From positions 1 through 64,000 of the forward strand of contig CAXTCI010000002.1 of the NCBI GenBank assembly GCA_964242325.1: a stretch of 64,000 nucleotides of DNA. The letters run 5' to 3'. The position numbers and the translations under genes were made by a program. Origin of the DNA: DASWOJ01 sp964242325 (GTDB taxonomy: Bacteria; Pseudomonadota; Alphaproteobacteria; Acetobacterales; Acetobacteraceae). Positions 23,700-32,756 of the stretch are shown here, piece by piece (positions within the stretch are counted from its first letter, which is position 1; the number at the start of each line of letters is the position of its first letter). Under the pieces are notes generated by a model that was not told where the DNA came from, did no database searches, and saw only the letters and a list, made by a program, of their open reading frames with translations.

Positions 23700-24929
23700 C
23701 TACTCGGCCGCGACCGCGTGCCGCACGGGGCCGCCGGCCTGTTCGCGCACCTTGTCGCAATACCAATCGACAAACCGCAGGACGAGCGTTTCTGCCACCG
23801 GGGAATACGGTCCCGGGCGGAAGCCAGCCGAGCGGACGCCGCGCTGGTTGTTCTCGGCCAGCGCCCGATCCTGCAGGTTGGTCTGATCCCACAGCTTGAC
23901 CAAACCCTCGATGGTGTAATCCACGCCCTCGACCGCGTCCTCGTGCACCAGCCACTTGGCCGTGACGACCGTCTCCTCGGTCGCGGTCGGCATGGCGCTG
24001 AACATGAACACGTAATCGCCGAGCGCGTGCGCGAAGCAGTGCGGCTCCAGCGCCCAGCGCAGCGAGCCGACGTCGCCGTCGCCGAGCCGCCCCATCGTAC
24101 GCTTGACGCAGGGCTGGCCGTCGATGGTGATGGACGTGGTGCCGGGATTGAGCGCGAAACGGCCCGCCTGCCACCACTTGCCCTCGGCGGGACCGACCGG
24201 CAGCGCCCGCCCGGCCATCCGTTTGTCGTAAGCGTCGGTGATCTCGTTCTGCTCGTCCACGGAGAGCGACTTGCGGAGGATCGGAAAGGTGGTCGCCAGT
24301 TCCGGATGGTTGGACGCGCAATGGTAGCACTCGCGCCCGTTTTCCATCACGAGCTTCCAGTTGGCTTTCTCTACCAGCGTCATCTGATGCGCGAGCTTGG
24401 CGCGGTGCAGCTCATGCGGCGCCAGCATTGGCGCCAGCGCGTCGTGGAACTCGTCGAAGGCGGGGGGCGCGTCGCCGAGGCAGACATAGATCGACCCGGC
24501 CACGGTACGGACCGCGACAGGCAGGAGGTTGTGCTGCGCCGGGTCGAAATCCCCACCCATGTGAGCGGCGTGGACCAGCTTGCCTTCGAGGTCGTAGGCC
24601 CACTGGTGATAAGGGCAAACCAGCCGCGGGCGCTTGGAGGCGCCGTCGGCGCAAATCTGCGCGCCGCGATGACGGCAAGAATTATGGAAGGCGCGCAGCT
24701 TGTGGTCGCGCCCGCGCACGATCACGATCGGCGAGCGCCCGATCGTTAGGGCCAGCGAGCTGCCTGGCGAGGGCAGCTCCACCTCGAAACCGGCCATGAT
24801 CCAGGAGTTGCCGTAGATACGGTCCATGTCGAAGGCGAAGATTTCCGGATCGGTGTAGAAGGGCTGCGGCAGCGCGTGGCCCGGGCGGCGCTGCTCGATC
24901 AAGGCGCGGATGCGGGACAGGTCGGTCAT
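23700..24929 (-). CDS. Rieske non-heme iron oxygenase (GbcA/stachydrine-demethylase-like)
   Basis: Terminal oxygenase of 409 aa. The Rieske [2Fe-2S] ligands are C85-x-H87 and C105-x2-H108. The mononuclear-iron site is visible in ENGRECYHCASNHPEL (H203 and H208), with a later Asp in NLQDRALAENNQ. This arrangement and the length match the quaternary-ammonium branch, which removes N-methyl groups from glycine betaine, stachydrine, carnitine or choline-like compounds. No ferredoxin reductase gene lies next to it, so electrons must come from a distant reductase. It is first of the leftward cluster, 160 bp from the binding-protein gene, and divergent from the flavin oxidase gene. Confidence 0.88.
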   Translation of the reverse strand: MTDLSRIRALIEQRRPGHALPQPFYTDPEIFAFDMDRIYGNSWIMAGFEVELPSPGSSLALTIGRSPIVIVRGRDHKLRAFHNSCRHRGAQICADGASKRPRLVCPYHQWAYDLEGKLVHAAHMGGDFDPAQHNLLPVAVRTVAGSIYVCLGDAPPAFDEFHDALAPMLAPHELHRAKLAHQMTLVEKANWKLVMENGRECYHCASNHPELATTFPILRKSLSVDEQNEITDAYDKRMAGRALPVGPAEGKWWQAGRFALNPGTTSITIDGQPCVKRTMGRLGDGDVGSLRWALEPHCFAHALGDYVFMFSAMPTATEETVVTAKWLVHEDAVEGVDYTIEGLVKLWDQTNLQDRALAENNQRGVRSAGFRPGPYSPVAETLVLRFVDWYCDKVREQAGGPVRHAVAAE

Positions 24930-25126
24930 GCGGCGATTTTCTCTTAGCTGGGGGCGGCGAGTATGGCTGCGTGTCTTATACTCTATTTATCGCTTTTGGT
25001 GATCGCGCGATCTGATTTCGTGCAGCAGGATGGCTACGGCCATATCCTCAACGTCCATCCAGAGGACCTAGCCGAACCGGACGAGCCGGCGCCCCTCCCC
25101 CTTCCCTGCTGCCTAGGAGCATTCCG
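24930..25126. promoter_or_regulatory. Divergent promoter region of the catabolic island
   Basis: The 197 bp between the oxygenase gene (leftward) and the flavin-oxidase gene (rightward) must hold both promoters. The stretch near 24970-25010 is AT-rich for this genome and contains TATACT (24977-24982), a possible -10 element for rightward transcription. No clear -35 box or operator dyad is visible, and no regulator gene adjoins. Confidence 0.35.
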
Positions 25127-26263
25127 TTGAGCAAAGCCCTTATCGTCGGCGGCGGGATCGCCGGCCTTGCCACCGCCTGGGCCCTCGTCCGCCGCGGCTA
25201 CGCCGTTGAAGTGTTCGAGCAGGGGCCGCTGCCGAACCCGAAAGGCTCCTCCTACGATGAGCATCGCATCACGCGTCACGCCTACGGCGCGATGGAGGGC
25301 TACGCGCACCTGATGCCGGAGGCGTTCCGCATCTGGGACATGCTCTGGCAGGCCACTGGCCGCTCGCATTACGAGCCCTGCGGCGCGGTGTATTTCGTCC
25401 GGCACGAGACGGACTGGTATCAGGGCGTTTCCCGCTCGCTGGCTGCGATGGGCATCGGATTCCGCGACGTCCCGCTCGACCAGGTGCCCACCCGTTTTCC
25501 CATGATCGCCACTGACGGGCTGCTGCGCGCGGTCGAGACGGACGGGGCCGGCATGCTGTTCCCGATCCGCATCCTGACCGATCTGGTCGTGCTGCTCGGC
25601 AAGCTGGGCGTGCGGATGCACACCGGGCAGCTCGTGAGCGAGGTCGATCCGGAGCGCGGGCGGGTGACGACGGATGGCCGGGTGCATGAGGGCGACATGG
25701 TGGTCGTCTCGGCCGGAGCATGGGTGGACCGGATCGTGCCGTCGCTGAGGGGCGACGCGGTGCCGTCGCGTCAGGCGGTGCTGTATCTGGCGCCGCCGCC
25801 CGACCTCGCCGAGGCGTGGGCGAATGCGCCGGTGATGCTCGACGTGCGCAGGGATGGCGGGCTTTACACGCTGCCGCCCCGGCGCGGCACGCGGCTCAAG
25901 GTGGGCGACCACGTGTTCTCCTGCAACGGCGACCCGGACGAGGACCGCGTGGCCACCGAGCGCGACCTCGCCCGGCTGTGGCCGGCAGCGCGCGAAACCT
26001 ATCGCGGCCTCGACCGCTACAGCGTGCTCGAACCGAAGGCGTGCTTCTACACGGTGCGCGAGCACGAGAAATTCCTCGTCCGCCCGATTGGCGCGGCGGG
26101 ATGGGTGGTCAGCGCCTGCTCCGGCCACGGCTTCAAGCTCGGCGCGCTGATGGGCGACCTGACGGCGCGGGGCATCGCCGGCGAGATGCCGGCCGAGGAG
26201 GTGACGGCGCTTGCGGCCGGCGACGTGCTGATGCCGCGTTGGCGGAAGGACCTCGCGGCGTGA
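25127..26263 (+). CDS. FAD-dependent sarcosine-oxidase-like enzyme (MSOX/DAO family)
   Basis: Flavoenzyme of 378 aa that likely oxidises an N-methyl or secondary amino acid. The FAD start is ALIVGGGIAGLATAWALVRRG. SSYDEHRITRHAYG (about 41-54) parallels the substrate-side loop of monomeric sarcosine oxidase. C306 in KACFYT sits where MSOX and N-methyltryptophan oxidase carry the cysteine covalently bound to FAD, and SACSGHGFKLG (about 330) closes the FAD site. Start ATG 25127 follows a weak GAGCATTCCGTTG leader. The stop overlaps the GTG of the next gene. With the Rieske demethylase on the other strand, sequential N-demethylation is a natural reading. Confidence 0.85.
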   Translation: MSKALIVGGGIAGLATAWALVRRGYAVEVFEQGPLPNPKGSSYDEHRITRHAYGAMEGYAHLMPEAFRIWDMLWQATGRSHYEPCGAVYFVRHETDWYQGVSRSLAAMGIGFRDVPLDQVPTRFPMIATDGLLRAVETDGAGMLFPIRILTDLVVLLGKLGVRMHTGQLVSEVDPERGRVTTDGRVHEGDMVVVSAGAWVDRIVPSLRGDAVPSRQAVLYLAPPPDLAEAWANAPVMLDVRRDGGLYTLPPRRGTRLKVGDHVFSCNGDPDEDRVATERDLARLWPAARETYRGLDRYSVLEPKACFYTVREHEKFLVRPIGAAGWVVSACSGHGFKLGALMGDLTARGIAGEMPAEEVTALAAGDVLMPRWRKDLAA

Positions 26264-27462
26264 ACGACAGGCCGAACCGCCCGCTCGGGTTCATGACCCG
26301 GGCCATCCATCACGGCTTCGACCGCAGCAAGGCCGAGGCGGCGCTCAATCCGCCGATCTACATGAGTTCCACCTATGCGTTCGACACCAGCGCGGAAAGC
26401 GAGGCGATCGCCGCGTTCGAGGTGCGCCGCCCGCTGTATGGACGCGAGGAAAACCCGACCCAGACCGTGCTCGAAACGCGGCTGGCGGAGTTGGAGGGCG
26501 CGGAATCCTGCGTCGTGCTCGCCTCCGGCATGGGGGCGGTCGGCTCGCTGATGCTCTCGCTGCTGTCCCAGGGGGACGAGCTGATCGTGCATCACACGGT
26601 CTATTCCAACACCTTCGCGCTCACGCAGGACGCGCTGCCGCGCTTCGGCATCAAGGTGGTGCCGGTGGACATGACCCGGCCGGAGAACCTCGACGGCGTG
26701 CTCTCGCGCGCCACGAAGATGGTTTACTTCGAGACGCCGGTGAACCCGACGGCCGAGGTGCTGGACATTGCCGCGATCTGCGCCCGCGCCCGTGTGGTGG
26801 GGGCGATGGCGGTGGTGGACAGCACCTTCGCCTCGCCGGCGCTGCAGCGTCCGCTCGAGCATGGCGCCCACCTGGTCCTGCATGCGCTGACCAAATACAT
26901 CAACGGCCATGGCGACCTGCTCGGCGGTGCGGTGCTTGGGGATCTCGCGACGACCGAGCGCATCCGCCGCCACGGGCTGCGCTACATCACTGGTGCTACG
27001 ATGTCGCCGATGTCGGCCTACCTCGTCTTGCGCGGGATGAAGACGCTGGGGCTGCGGATGGAGCGGCACGGTTCGACGGCGTTGCGCATCGCCGAGATGC
27101 TGGCGGCGCACCCGGGCGTGGCGCAGGTGCACTATCCGTTCCTGCCGTCCGACCCTGGCTATCCGGCGGCCCGGCGACAGATGGCGAACGGCTCCGGCAT
27201 GCTGTCGTTCCGCCTGGGCTCCGGCGGGGACGGGGCTGACCGGTTCATGGACCGGCTGCGCGTCGTGCTGCGGGCGGTGAGCCTGGGCGACGCGGAGTCG
27301 CTGATCATGCGGCCGGGTGGCCTGCTTCGCGGGGCACGCCGGGTCGAGCCGGAGGCGCGGATGGCCTGGGGCGTGCAGGAGGATATGATGCGCCTGTCGG
27401 TCGGGCTTGAGGATGCCGACGACCTGCTCGACGACATCCGCCAGGCGCTTGAAGCCGCCTGA
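26260..27462 (+). CDS. Cys/Met-metabolism PLP enzyme (methionine-gamma-lyase-like)
   Basis: PLP enzyme of 400 aa in the gamma family (cystathionine gamma-synthase/lyase, methionine gamma-lyase, O-acylhomoserine sulfhydrylase). Features are YGREENPTQTVLETRLAELE (about 60-80), ASGMGAVGS for the cofactor phosphate, FETPVNPT (about 158) and ALTKYINGHGD with the PLP lysine near K212, where family members usually have a Ser before the Asp. It starts at GTG overlapping the flavin-oxidase stop (GTGA). A gamma- or beta-elimination step suggests that the compound handled by this island carries sulfur or another leaving group, but this is inference. Confidence 0.86.
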   Translation: MNDRPNRPLGFMTRAIHHGFDRSKAEAALNPPIYMSSTYAFDTSAESEAIAAFEVRRPLYGREENPTQTVLETRLAELEGAESCVVLASGMGAVGSLMLSLLSQGDELIVHHTVYSNTFALTQDALPRFGIKVVPVDMTRPENLDGVLSRATKMVYFETPVNPTAEVLDIAAICARARVVGAMAVVDSTFASPALQRPLEHGAHLVLHALTKYINGHGDLLGGAVLGDLATTERIRRHGLRYITGATMSPMSAYLVLRGMKTLGLRMERHGSTALRIAEMLAAHPGVAQVHYPFLPSDPGYPAARRQMANGSGMLSFRLGSGGDGADRFMDRLRVVLRAVSLGDAESLIMRPGGLLRGARRVEPEARMAWGVQEDMMRLSVGLEDADDLLDDIRQALEAA

Positions 27463-27598
27463 GCTGGCCTATCGGACCCCGGCCGCCGGCTTGTTCGCAC
27501 CCGTCGCCGATGGCGCATCCAGAGCGGCTGATGCCGGCTTCCGGGACGATCCTCTGTCCTGGGCGCCAGACCCTGGCAAGCAAGGCGCGCAGCGCAGC

Positions 27599-28654
27599 CT
27601 ACCGCGCGCCGCTCCGCCCGGCCTGCGCCAGGAGCCGTGCCCGGGCGCCCTGGGTTTCGAACATCCAGCCGGGATACTCACGTGGCAGCAAGCTGACCGC
27701 ATCCAGGGCGTCCAGGTCCGCTTCACTTAGTTCGACGTCCACCGCTCCCAGGTTGTCCTCCAACTGATCCAGCCGCCGCGCCCCGATGATGACGCTGCTG
27801 ACCGCCCGCCGGTGCAGCAGCCAGGCCAACGCGACCTGCGCCACCGACACTCCGCGCGCCTCCGCCATCGGCCGCATCGCATCCAGGCAGGCGAAGCCAC
27901 GCTCCCGCTCCACCGGCGGAAAGGCGAAGGCGGCCCGGCGGCCGCCCGGGATCGTTTCCTGCTCCCGTGAGTACTTCCCGCTCAGCAACCCGGCGGCCAG
28001 TGGGCTCCAGACCATCAGCCCCACCTCCTCCGCCCGCAGCATCGGCACGATCTCCCGCTCCAGGTCGCGACCGGCGATGCTGTAATAGGCCTGCAGGCTG
28101 GCGAACCGGCTGAGGCCCGCATGGTCGGCGATGCCCAGCGCCTTCACGATCTGCCACGCCGCCCAGTTCGACACGCCGACGTAGCGGACGTGCCCGTGCT
28201 GCACGAGGATGTCGAGGGCGCGGACGGTCTCCTCGATCGGCGTCGCGGGGTCGAAGCCGTGGACCTGATACAGGTCTATGTGGTCGAGCTGCAGCCGGCG
28301 CAGGCTGGCCTTGCAGGCCTCGATCAGATGGAGGCGCGAGTTGCCGCCGGCATTGGGGCCGGAACCGGTGGGGGCGTAGCCCTTGGTGGCGACCACCACG
28401 CCGCTGCGCGGAACCTGCAGGTTGCGCAGCGCCTGGCCGGTGATCTGCTCCGACAGCCCGTCCGAGTAGGCGTCCGCAGTGTCGATGAAGTTCACCCCGG
28501 CCTCCATGGCGCGGCCGACCATCCGATCTGCGTCGGCCTGCCTGAGGCCGCCCATCTCGCTGTAAACCCCGTTGCCCTCGCCGCCGAAGGTCATCGTCCC
28601 AAGGCATAGCTCGGACACGAAAAGCCCGGTGCGGCCCAGCCGGTTCATGCGCAT
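27599..28654 (-). CDS. Aldo/keto reductase
   Basis: NADPH-dependent oxidoreductase of about 351 aa with a TIM-barrel fold. Catalytic residues appear in FIDTADAYSDG (Asp, Tyr), VVATKGYAP (Lys) and LYQVHGFDP (His). The cofactor loop VIIGARRLDQLEDNLGA lies near residue 305. The start MRMNRLGRTGLFVSEL is chosen because the longer frame lacks family similarity. It is divergent from a LysR-type regulator gene, which probably controls it. A second member of the same family is encoded at 52685-53710. Confidence 0.9.
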   Translation of the reverse strand: MRMNRLGRTGLFVSELCLGTMTFGGEGNGVYSEMGGLRQADADRMVGRAMEAGVNFIDTADAYSDGLSEQITGQALRNLQVPRSGVVVATKGYAPTGSGPNAGGNSRLHLIEACKASLRRLQLDHIDLYQVHGFDPATPIEETVRALDILVQHGHVRYVGVSNWAAWQIVKALGIADHAGLSRFASLQAYYSIAGRDLEREIVPMLRAEEVGLMVWSPLAAGLLSGKYSREQETIPGGRRAAFAFPPVERERGFACLDAMRPMAEARGVSVAQVALAWLLHRRAVSSVIIGARRLDQLEDNLGAVDVELSEADLDALDAVSLLPREYPGWMFETQGARARLLAQAGRSGAR

Positions 28655-28750
28655 CTGCTGTTCTTCCCTGTGTGGACCCTGAAGATGGACCGGGGCGGGT
28701 TTGGCGATTAGATGGCATGATCGGCATGGACCTTTGAAAGCCATGCAGCA

Positions 28751-29647
28751 ATGCGGCGAGACGACCTAACCGACCTGGCAGCGTTCATGGCCGTTGCCGA
28801 CGCCCGCAGCTTCACCCGCGCCGCCTCCCGGCTGGGCCTGTCCCCATCGGCGCTGAGCCACGCCATGAAGACGTTGGAGGCCCGGCTGGGCGTCCGGCTG
28901 CTGGCACGCACCACCCGTAGCGTCCGCGCCACCGAGGCCGGGGAGCGGCTGCTGGACACCCTGCGCCCGGCGCTGGAGAGCATCGGCGCCGGGCTGGCCG
29001 CTCTCGGCGGACCGGGCGGCGCCCCGGCCGGCACCGTCCGCATCACCGCACCCCGGCACGCCGCGCAGACGGTGCTGCTGCCGGCCCTGCCCGGCTTCCG
29101 CGCGGCCTGCCCGGCGGTCCGGGTGGAGGTGGCCGTTGACGAGGGGCTAACGGACATCGTCGCCGGACGCTACGACGCCGGCATCCGGTTCGGCGGCGGC
29201 GTGGCGCGGGATATGGTGGCGGTGCGGGTAGGGCCGGACGTGCAGACGGCGGTGGTCGGCTCGCCGGGGCACTTCGCCGCGCATCCGGCACCGGCCACCC
29301 CGGCGGACCTGGCCGGGCATCCCTGCATCAACTACCGGCTGGCGACGGCCGGGGGGCTGTGGCCGTGGGAGTTCACCGAGGACGGGCGGACGGTCCCGGC
29401 CCGCGTGGACGGCCCGCTGGTGTTCAACGACGGTGGGCTGATGCTGGCGGCGGCGCTGGCGGGCGGCGGCCTGGCCTACCTGTTCGAGGACGAGGTGGCC
29501 GGGCATGTCGCCGCGGGCCGGCTGGTGCGGGTGCTGGAGCGGTGGTGCCCGCGGTTCCCGGGCTACTGCATCTACTATCCCAGCCGCCGGCAGGTGCCGC
29601 CGGCCTTGGCGGCGCTGGTGGCGGCGTTGCGGGTTGGGGCGGGGTAG
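28751..29647 (+). CDS. LysR-type transcriptional regulator
   Basis: DNA-binding regulator of 298 aa. The N-terminal winged helix-turn-helix reads LTDLAAFMAVADARSFTRAA and then SPSALSHAMKTLEARLGVRL (about 6-50). A periplasmic-binding-like effector domain follows (about 90-295). The arrangement of a LysR gene divergent from an aldo/keto reductase gene, with under 100 bp between starts, is typical of a regulator and its target. The effector is unknown. Confidence 0.92.
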   Translation: MRRDDLTDLAAFMAVADARSFTRAASRLGLSPSALSHAMKTLEARLGVRLLARTTRSVRATEAGERLLDTLRPALESIGAGLAALGGPGGAPAGTVRITAPRHAAQTVLLPALPGFRAACPAVRVEVAVDEGLTDIVAGRYDAGIRFGGGVARDMVAVRVGPDVQTAVVGSPGHFAAHPAPATPADLAGHPCINYRLATAGGLWPWEFTEDGRTVPARVDGPLVFNDGGLMLAAALAGGGLAYLFEDEVAGHVAAGRLVRVLERWCPRFPGYCIYYPSRRQVPPALAALVAALRVGAG

Positions 29648-29985
29648 CAGCCCACCGCGCCGCAACGCCACGCTGAGGGCGGCAAGTCAATGCCGGGTCA
29701 CTTGGTTGCGGACCCGGACCTGCTGCTCCCGCCACTTCCATAACGTGAGCAGCCCGCCATCGCATCTGGCTTCACCGCGGGCGACGCGCCAACACGGCAT
29801 CCCGCGGGCACGCAAATACTTGGCGCCGCCAGGGCCAGGGTTCCGGCACGGCTGGCGTCCGGCCCGGTCCGGCCCATGACTAGGCACGCAGGTCACGGCG
29901 TGGCTGCTTGTTTCCCTTCTGCCGCTGGCGCATGTCGGTAGCGGCGCCGGCGCAGGCAGGCGCCAGCATGATGAAAGGACGCAGC
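29648..29985. other. Non-coding gap
   Basis: About 340 bp between the LysR gene and the SDR gene. The last 80 bp carry an in-frame extension of the SDR gene without similarity. I see no RNA gene, strong terminator or repeat. Confidence 0.45.
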
Positions 29986-30741
29986 ATGGGTCGGCTCGAA
30001 GGCAAGCGCGCGGTCATCACCGGCGGGACAACAGGCATCGGCTTGGCAACGGCGCAGTTGTTCCTGCAGGAAGGCGCCCGGGTCGCCATCACCGGACAGA
30101 ACCCGGACCGGCTGGACGAGGCGCGCCGGACGTTGGGGCCGGACGTCCTTGTCATCAAATCCGATGCCGGCTCCGTGTCCGACACGGAGGCTATGGTTGC
30201 TGAGGTGGGCCGTGCCTTCGGCGGCATAGACGTGCTGTTCCTGAATGCGGGCATCGCCAAGTTCGCGCCGCTAGCCCAGGTGACTGAGCCGTTCTTCGAC
30301 GAGCACTTCGATATCAACGTCAAGGGCGTGCTGTTCACCGTGCAGAAGGCGGACCCGTTGCTGCAATCTGGCGCCAGCATCGTCGTGACCACCTCCAACA
30401 GCAACCGGATGGGCCTGGCCAGCACCGTGGTCTATGCGGCCACCAAGGCGGCAGCGCGCTCGATGGTGCGGGTGCTGGCCAGTGAACTGGCGCCGCGGAG
30501 GATCAGGGTCAACGCGGTCTGCCCGGGGCCGATCGAGACACCCATCTTCGGCAAAACGGGCCTTCCGCCGGAACAGTTGCAAGCCATCGCGACCGGCATA
30601 TTGACCAAGATCCCGCTCGGGCGCACTGGACAGCCGGACGAGATCGCGAAAATTGCACTGTTCTTGGCAAGCGATGACTCTTCCTTCATGACCGGGGCGG
30701 AGATCGTGGCCGATGGCGGCCGGACGGATGTGGGAACGTAA
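29986..30741 (+). CDS. Short-chain dehydrogenase/reductase
   Basis: NAD(P)-dependent enzyme of 251 aa with the classical SDR motifs: TGGTTGIG cofactor loop (about 13-20), NAG at about 89, and the catalytic Ser-Tyr-Lys (TTSNSN, then VVYAATKAAA near 150). NAVCPGPIETPIF follows (about 182). ATG 29986 is preceded by GAAAGGACGCAGC, a good ribosome binding site, so I use it rather than an earlier start. Substrate not predictable. Confidence 0.9.
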   Translation: MGRLEGKRAVITGGTTGIGLATAQLFLQEGARVAITGQNPDRLDEARRTLGPDVLVIKSDAGSVSDTEAMVAEVGRAFGGIDVLFLNAGIAKFAPLAQVTEPFFDEHFDINVKGVLFTVQKADPLLQSGASIVVTTSNSNRMGLASTVVYAATKAAARSMVRVLASELAPRRIRVNAVCPGPIETPIFGKTGLPPEQLQAIATGILTKIPLGRTGQPDEIAKIALFLASDDSSFMTGAEIVADGGRTDVGT

Positions 30742-30837
30742 CGGCGCCGGCCTCCCAGCAGCGGCTGGTGCCAGCCGGCTTGCAGACCCTTGGTGGAACG
30801 TTTTATCCCCGCCTCACCCAACCAGGAACCTCCACCC

Positions 30838-31473
30838 ATGTCCGACATCACCCTTTGGGGCTTCGACGGCTCCACCTACGTCCGCACCGTCAAGATGCTG
30901 CTCGCCGAGAAGGACGTGACCGACTTCCGCCAGGTGCCGCTGAACGTCCTGGAAGGCGAGCCGAAGTCGCCCGAGCACCTGGAGCGCCATCCCTTCGGCA
31001 AGGTGCCCGTGCTGGACCATGACGGCCTCCGTATCCTGGAAACCGACGCCATCGTCCGCTACTTGAACGACGTGCTGCCCGGCCCGTCGCTGGTGCCGGG
31101 CACGCCGCGGGACCGGGCGCGGATGGACATGATCGTCGCGCTGCTGGACTCCTACGGTTATGGCTCGCTGATTGGTGGCGTCGCGGCCTATCACCTGTTC
31201 CCTGGCTTTGTCGGCGGCCAGAATGACGCCGCGCGCCAGGCAGGGATCGAGACCGGGCGCAAGGTCGTCGAGTTCGCGATGCAAACCCGCGGCGCGTCGC
31301 CCTTCATCGCCGGGGAGCTGAGCCTGGCTGACCTGTTCCTGGCGCCGGTGCTGTCCTACGTCATGATGACGCCCGATGCCGCGGCGGCGACCGATGTTCC
31401 CGGCTTTTCCGAGTGGTGGGACCGTGTGCAGGCGCTGCCGAGCTACAAGGAAACCCAGCCGAACTTCGGTTGA
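30838..31473 (+). CDS. Glutathione S-transferase family protein
   Basis: Protein of 211 aa with an N-terminal thioredoxin-like domain (TYVRTVKMLLAEK, HPFGKVPVLDHDG with the cis-proline, ETDAIVRYLND) and a helical C-terminal domain (about 90-205; ELSLADLFLAPVLSY). It likely conjugates or reduces electrophiles with glutathione. ATG 30838 is preceded by AGGAACCTCCACCC. It stands about 100 bp after the SDR gene. Confidence 0.9.
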   Translation: MSDITLWGFDGSTYVRTVKMLLAEKDVTDFRQVPLNVLEGEPKSPEHLERHPFGKVPVLDHDGLRILETDAIVRYLNDVLPGPSLVPGTPRDRARMDMIVALLDSYGYGSLIGGVAAYHLFPGFVGGQNDAARQAGIETGRKVVEFAMQTRGASPFIAGELSLADLFLAPVLSYVMMTPDAAAATDVPGFSEWWDRVQALPSYKETQPNFG

Positions 31474-31543
31474 CGATGCGCCGCCGCTCCCGGCATCACG
31501 CCGGGGCGCGGCGGGTCAGCCCGGCCCCGGCCAGAATCCGCCA

Positions 31544-31771
31544 TCCGTGGCCTCGAAGGCTAAGGCCGGCTTGGACAGCGCCCGCCAGTGGGTCTTGATC
31601 TCCGAATGCAATGTTGACACCTGGCCCTTCGACCTTCGGCAGATCCCGAACCGGCCGGGCGAGTTCCACTACGGCCACCTGCCGCCAAGCATGTTCAGGC
31701 TGGTGCGGGACGCGTTCGCGGAGCGGTATCGAAGCCGGCGCGTCAGGCAGGTGAGTCGCTCGGGACCTTGA
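31544..31771 (+). pseudogene. C-terminal remnant of a PemK/MazF-like growth-inhibitor protein
   Basis: An open stretch of about 75 residues without its own start reads KAKAGLDSARQWVLISECNV and then WPFDLRQ, FHYGHLPPSMFRLVRDAF. This resembles the C-terminal end of a PemK-type protein family seen in alphaproteobacteria (pattern W-V-L-x-E-x-N-x-x-x-W-P-x-D-L-R-x-x-P, then YG-x-LPP). The N-terminal half with the nuclease core is absent from all frames upstream. I read it as a decayed toxin gene. Family recall without a search is moderately sure. Confidence 0.4.
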
Positions 31772-31835
31772 GGCGCCCAGCATCGGGCATCCGGGGCTTG
31801 GCACGCGCCCGCCCCCATGCGAAACGCCGGACCCA

Positions 31836-32756
31836 ATGCCCCCCATCCCCGCCAGCCGCCCCAACGTCTACACCGGAAGCCCCCTGGACCGCGCAGGCGA
31901 CCGGCGGGACGACCCCGCCTGGATCAATGAGCGCCTGCAGGACCCCGGCAGCCAGGTCGTCGCGGTCTGGCGCAGCCGCAGCCTGCTGCGCGACCAGGAG
32001 GGGCTGCAGGCCGCCTACCTTGCCGCGCCCGACGCCGCCCCGGCGCTGGCGGCCGGCGCTGCCTGGGCCTTCCTGGGCGTGCGGGACGAACAGGCCGTCT
32101 TCGCCGTGGACCTGAGCGCGGTCGAGGACCCGTTGCCCTTACTGCCGCCTGATGCCGGGGTGTTCGAGGACTTGCGCACCGTCCCCGGCGGCCTGCCTCC
32201 GGACGACGCCGCCGTCCTGGCCCATGCCCGCGGCCTGATGCACTGGCGCAACCGGCACCCCTTTTGCGGTGTGTGCGGCGCCCGAACCGAGCCGCGCAGC
32301 GCCGGCAACGCCCTGGCCTGCACCGGCTGCGGCGCGCAGCACTTCCCGCGCACCGACCCGGCCGTCATCATGCTGGTGCATCGTGCCGACCGCGTGCTGC
32401 TCGGCCACTCCGCCCGCTTCCCCAAGGCGACGATGTACTCGACCCTCGCCGGCTTCGTCGAACCCGGCGAAAGCCTGGAAGAGGCGGTGGCCCGCGAGGT
32501 CATGGAGGAAAGCCGTATCCAGGTCGGCGCCGTCCACTACCACAGCAGCCAGCCCTGGCCCTTCCCCGCCAGCATCATGCTGGGCTTCCATGCCGAGGGC
32601 CTGAGCGACGAGATCACCATAGATCCCGGCGAGCTGCGCGACGCCCGCTGGTTCACCCGCGCGGAGCTTGCGGAGCCCGAGAAGCACGGTTTCAGCCTGC
32701 CGCGCCGTGACAGCATCGCCCGACGCTTGATCGAGGACTGGATTGCGCACGCATGA
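31836..32756 (+). CDS. nudC: NADH pyrophosphatase / RNA deNADding enzyme NudC
   Basis: Nudix hydrolase of 306 aa that cleaves NAD(H) and removes 5'-NAD caps from RNA. The zinc ribbon is CGVCGARTEP then CTGCGA (about 145-165). The Nudix box is GFVEPGESLEEAVAREVMEE (about 205-227), and the NADH-specific SQPWPFPAS motif follows at about 240. The C-terminus overlaps the next gene (ATGA). Confidence 0.95.
   Translation: MPPIPASRPNVYTGSPLDRAGDRRDDPAWINERLQDPGSQVVAVWRSRSLLRDQEGLQAAYLAAPDAAPALAAGAAWAFLGVRDEQAVFAVDLSAVEDPLPLLPPDAGVFEDLRTVPGGLPPDDAAVLAHARGLMHWRNRHPFCGVCGARTEPRSAGNALACTGCGAQHFPRTDPAVIMLVHRADRVLLGHSARFPKATMYSTLAGFVEPGESLEEAVAREVMEESRIQVGAVHYHSSQPWPFPASIMLGFHAEGLSDEITIDPGELRDARWFTRAELAEPEKHGFSLPRRDSIARRLIEDWIAHA

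Noticed and set aside
24977..24982. TATACT as a firm -10 promoter element
   Set aside because: No -35 partner at proper spacing; kept only as a tentative mention in the divergent region.
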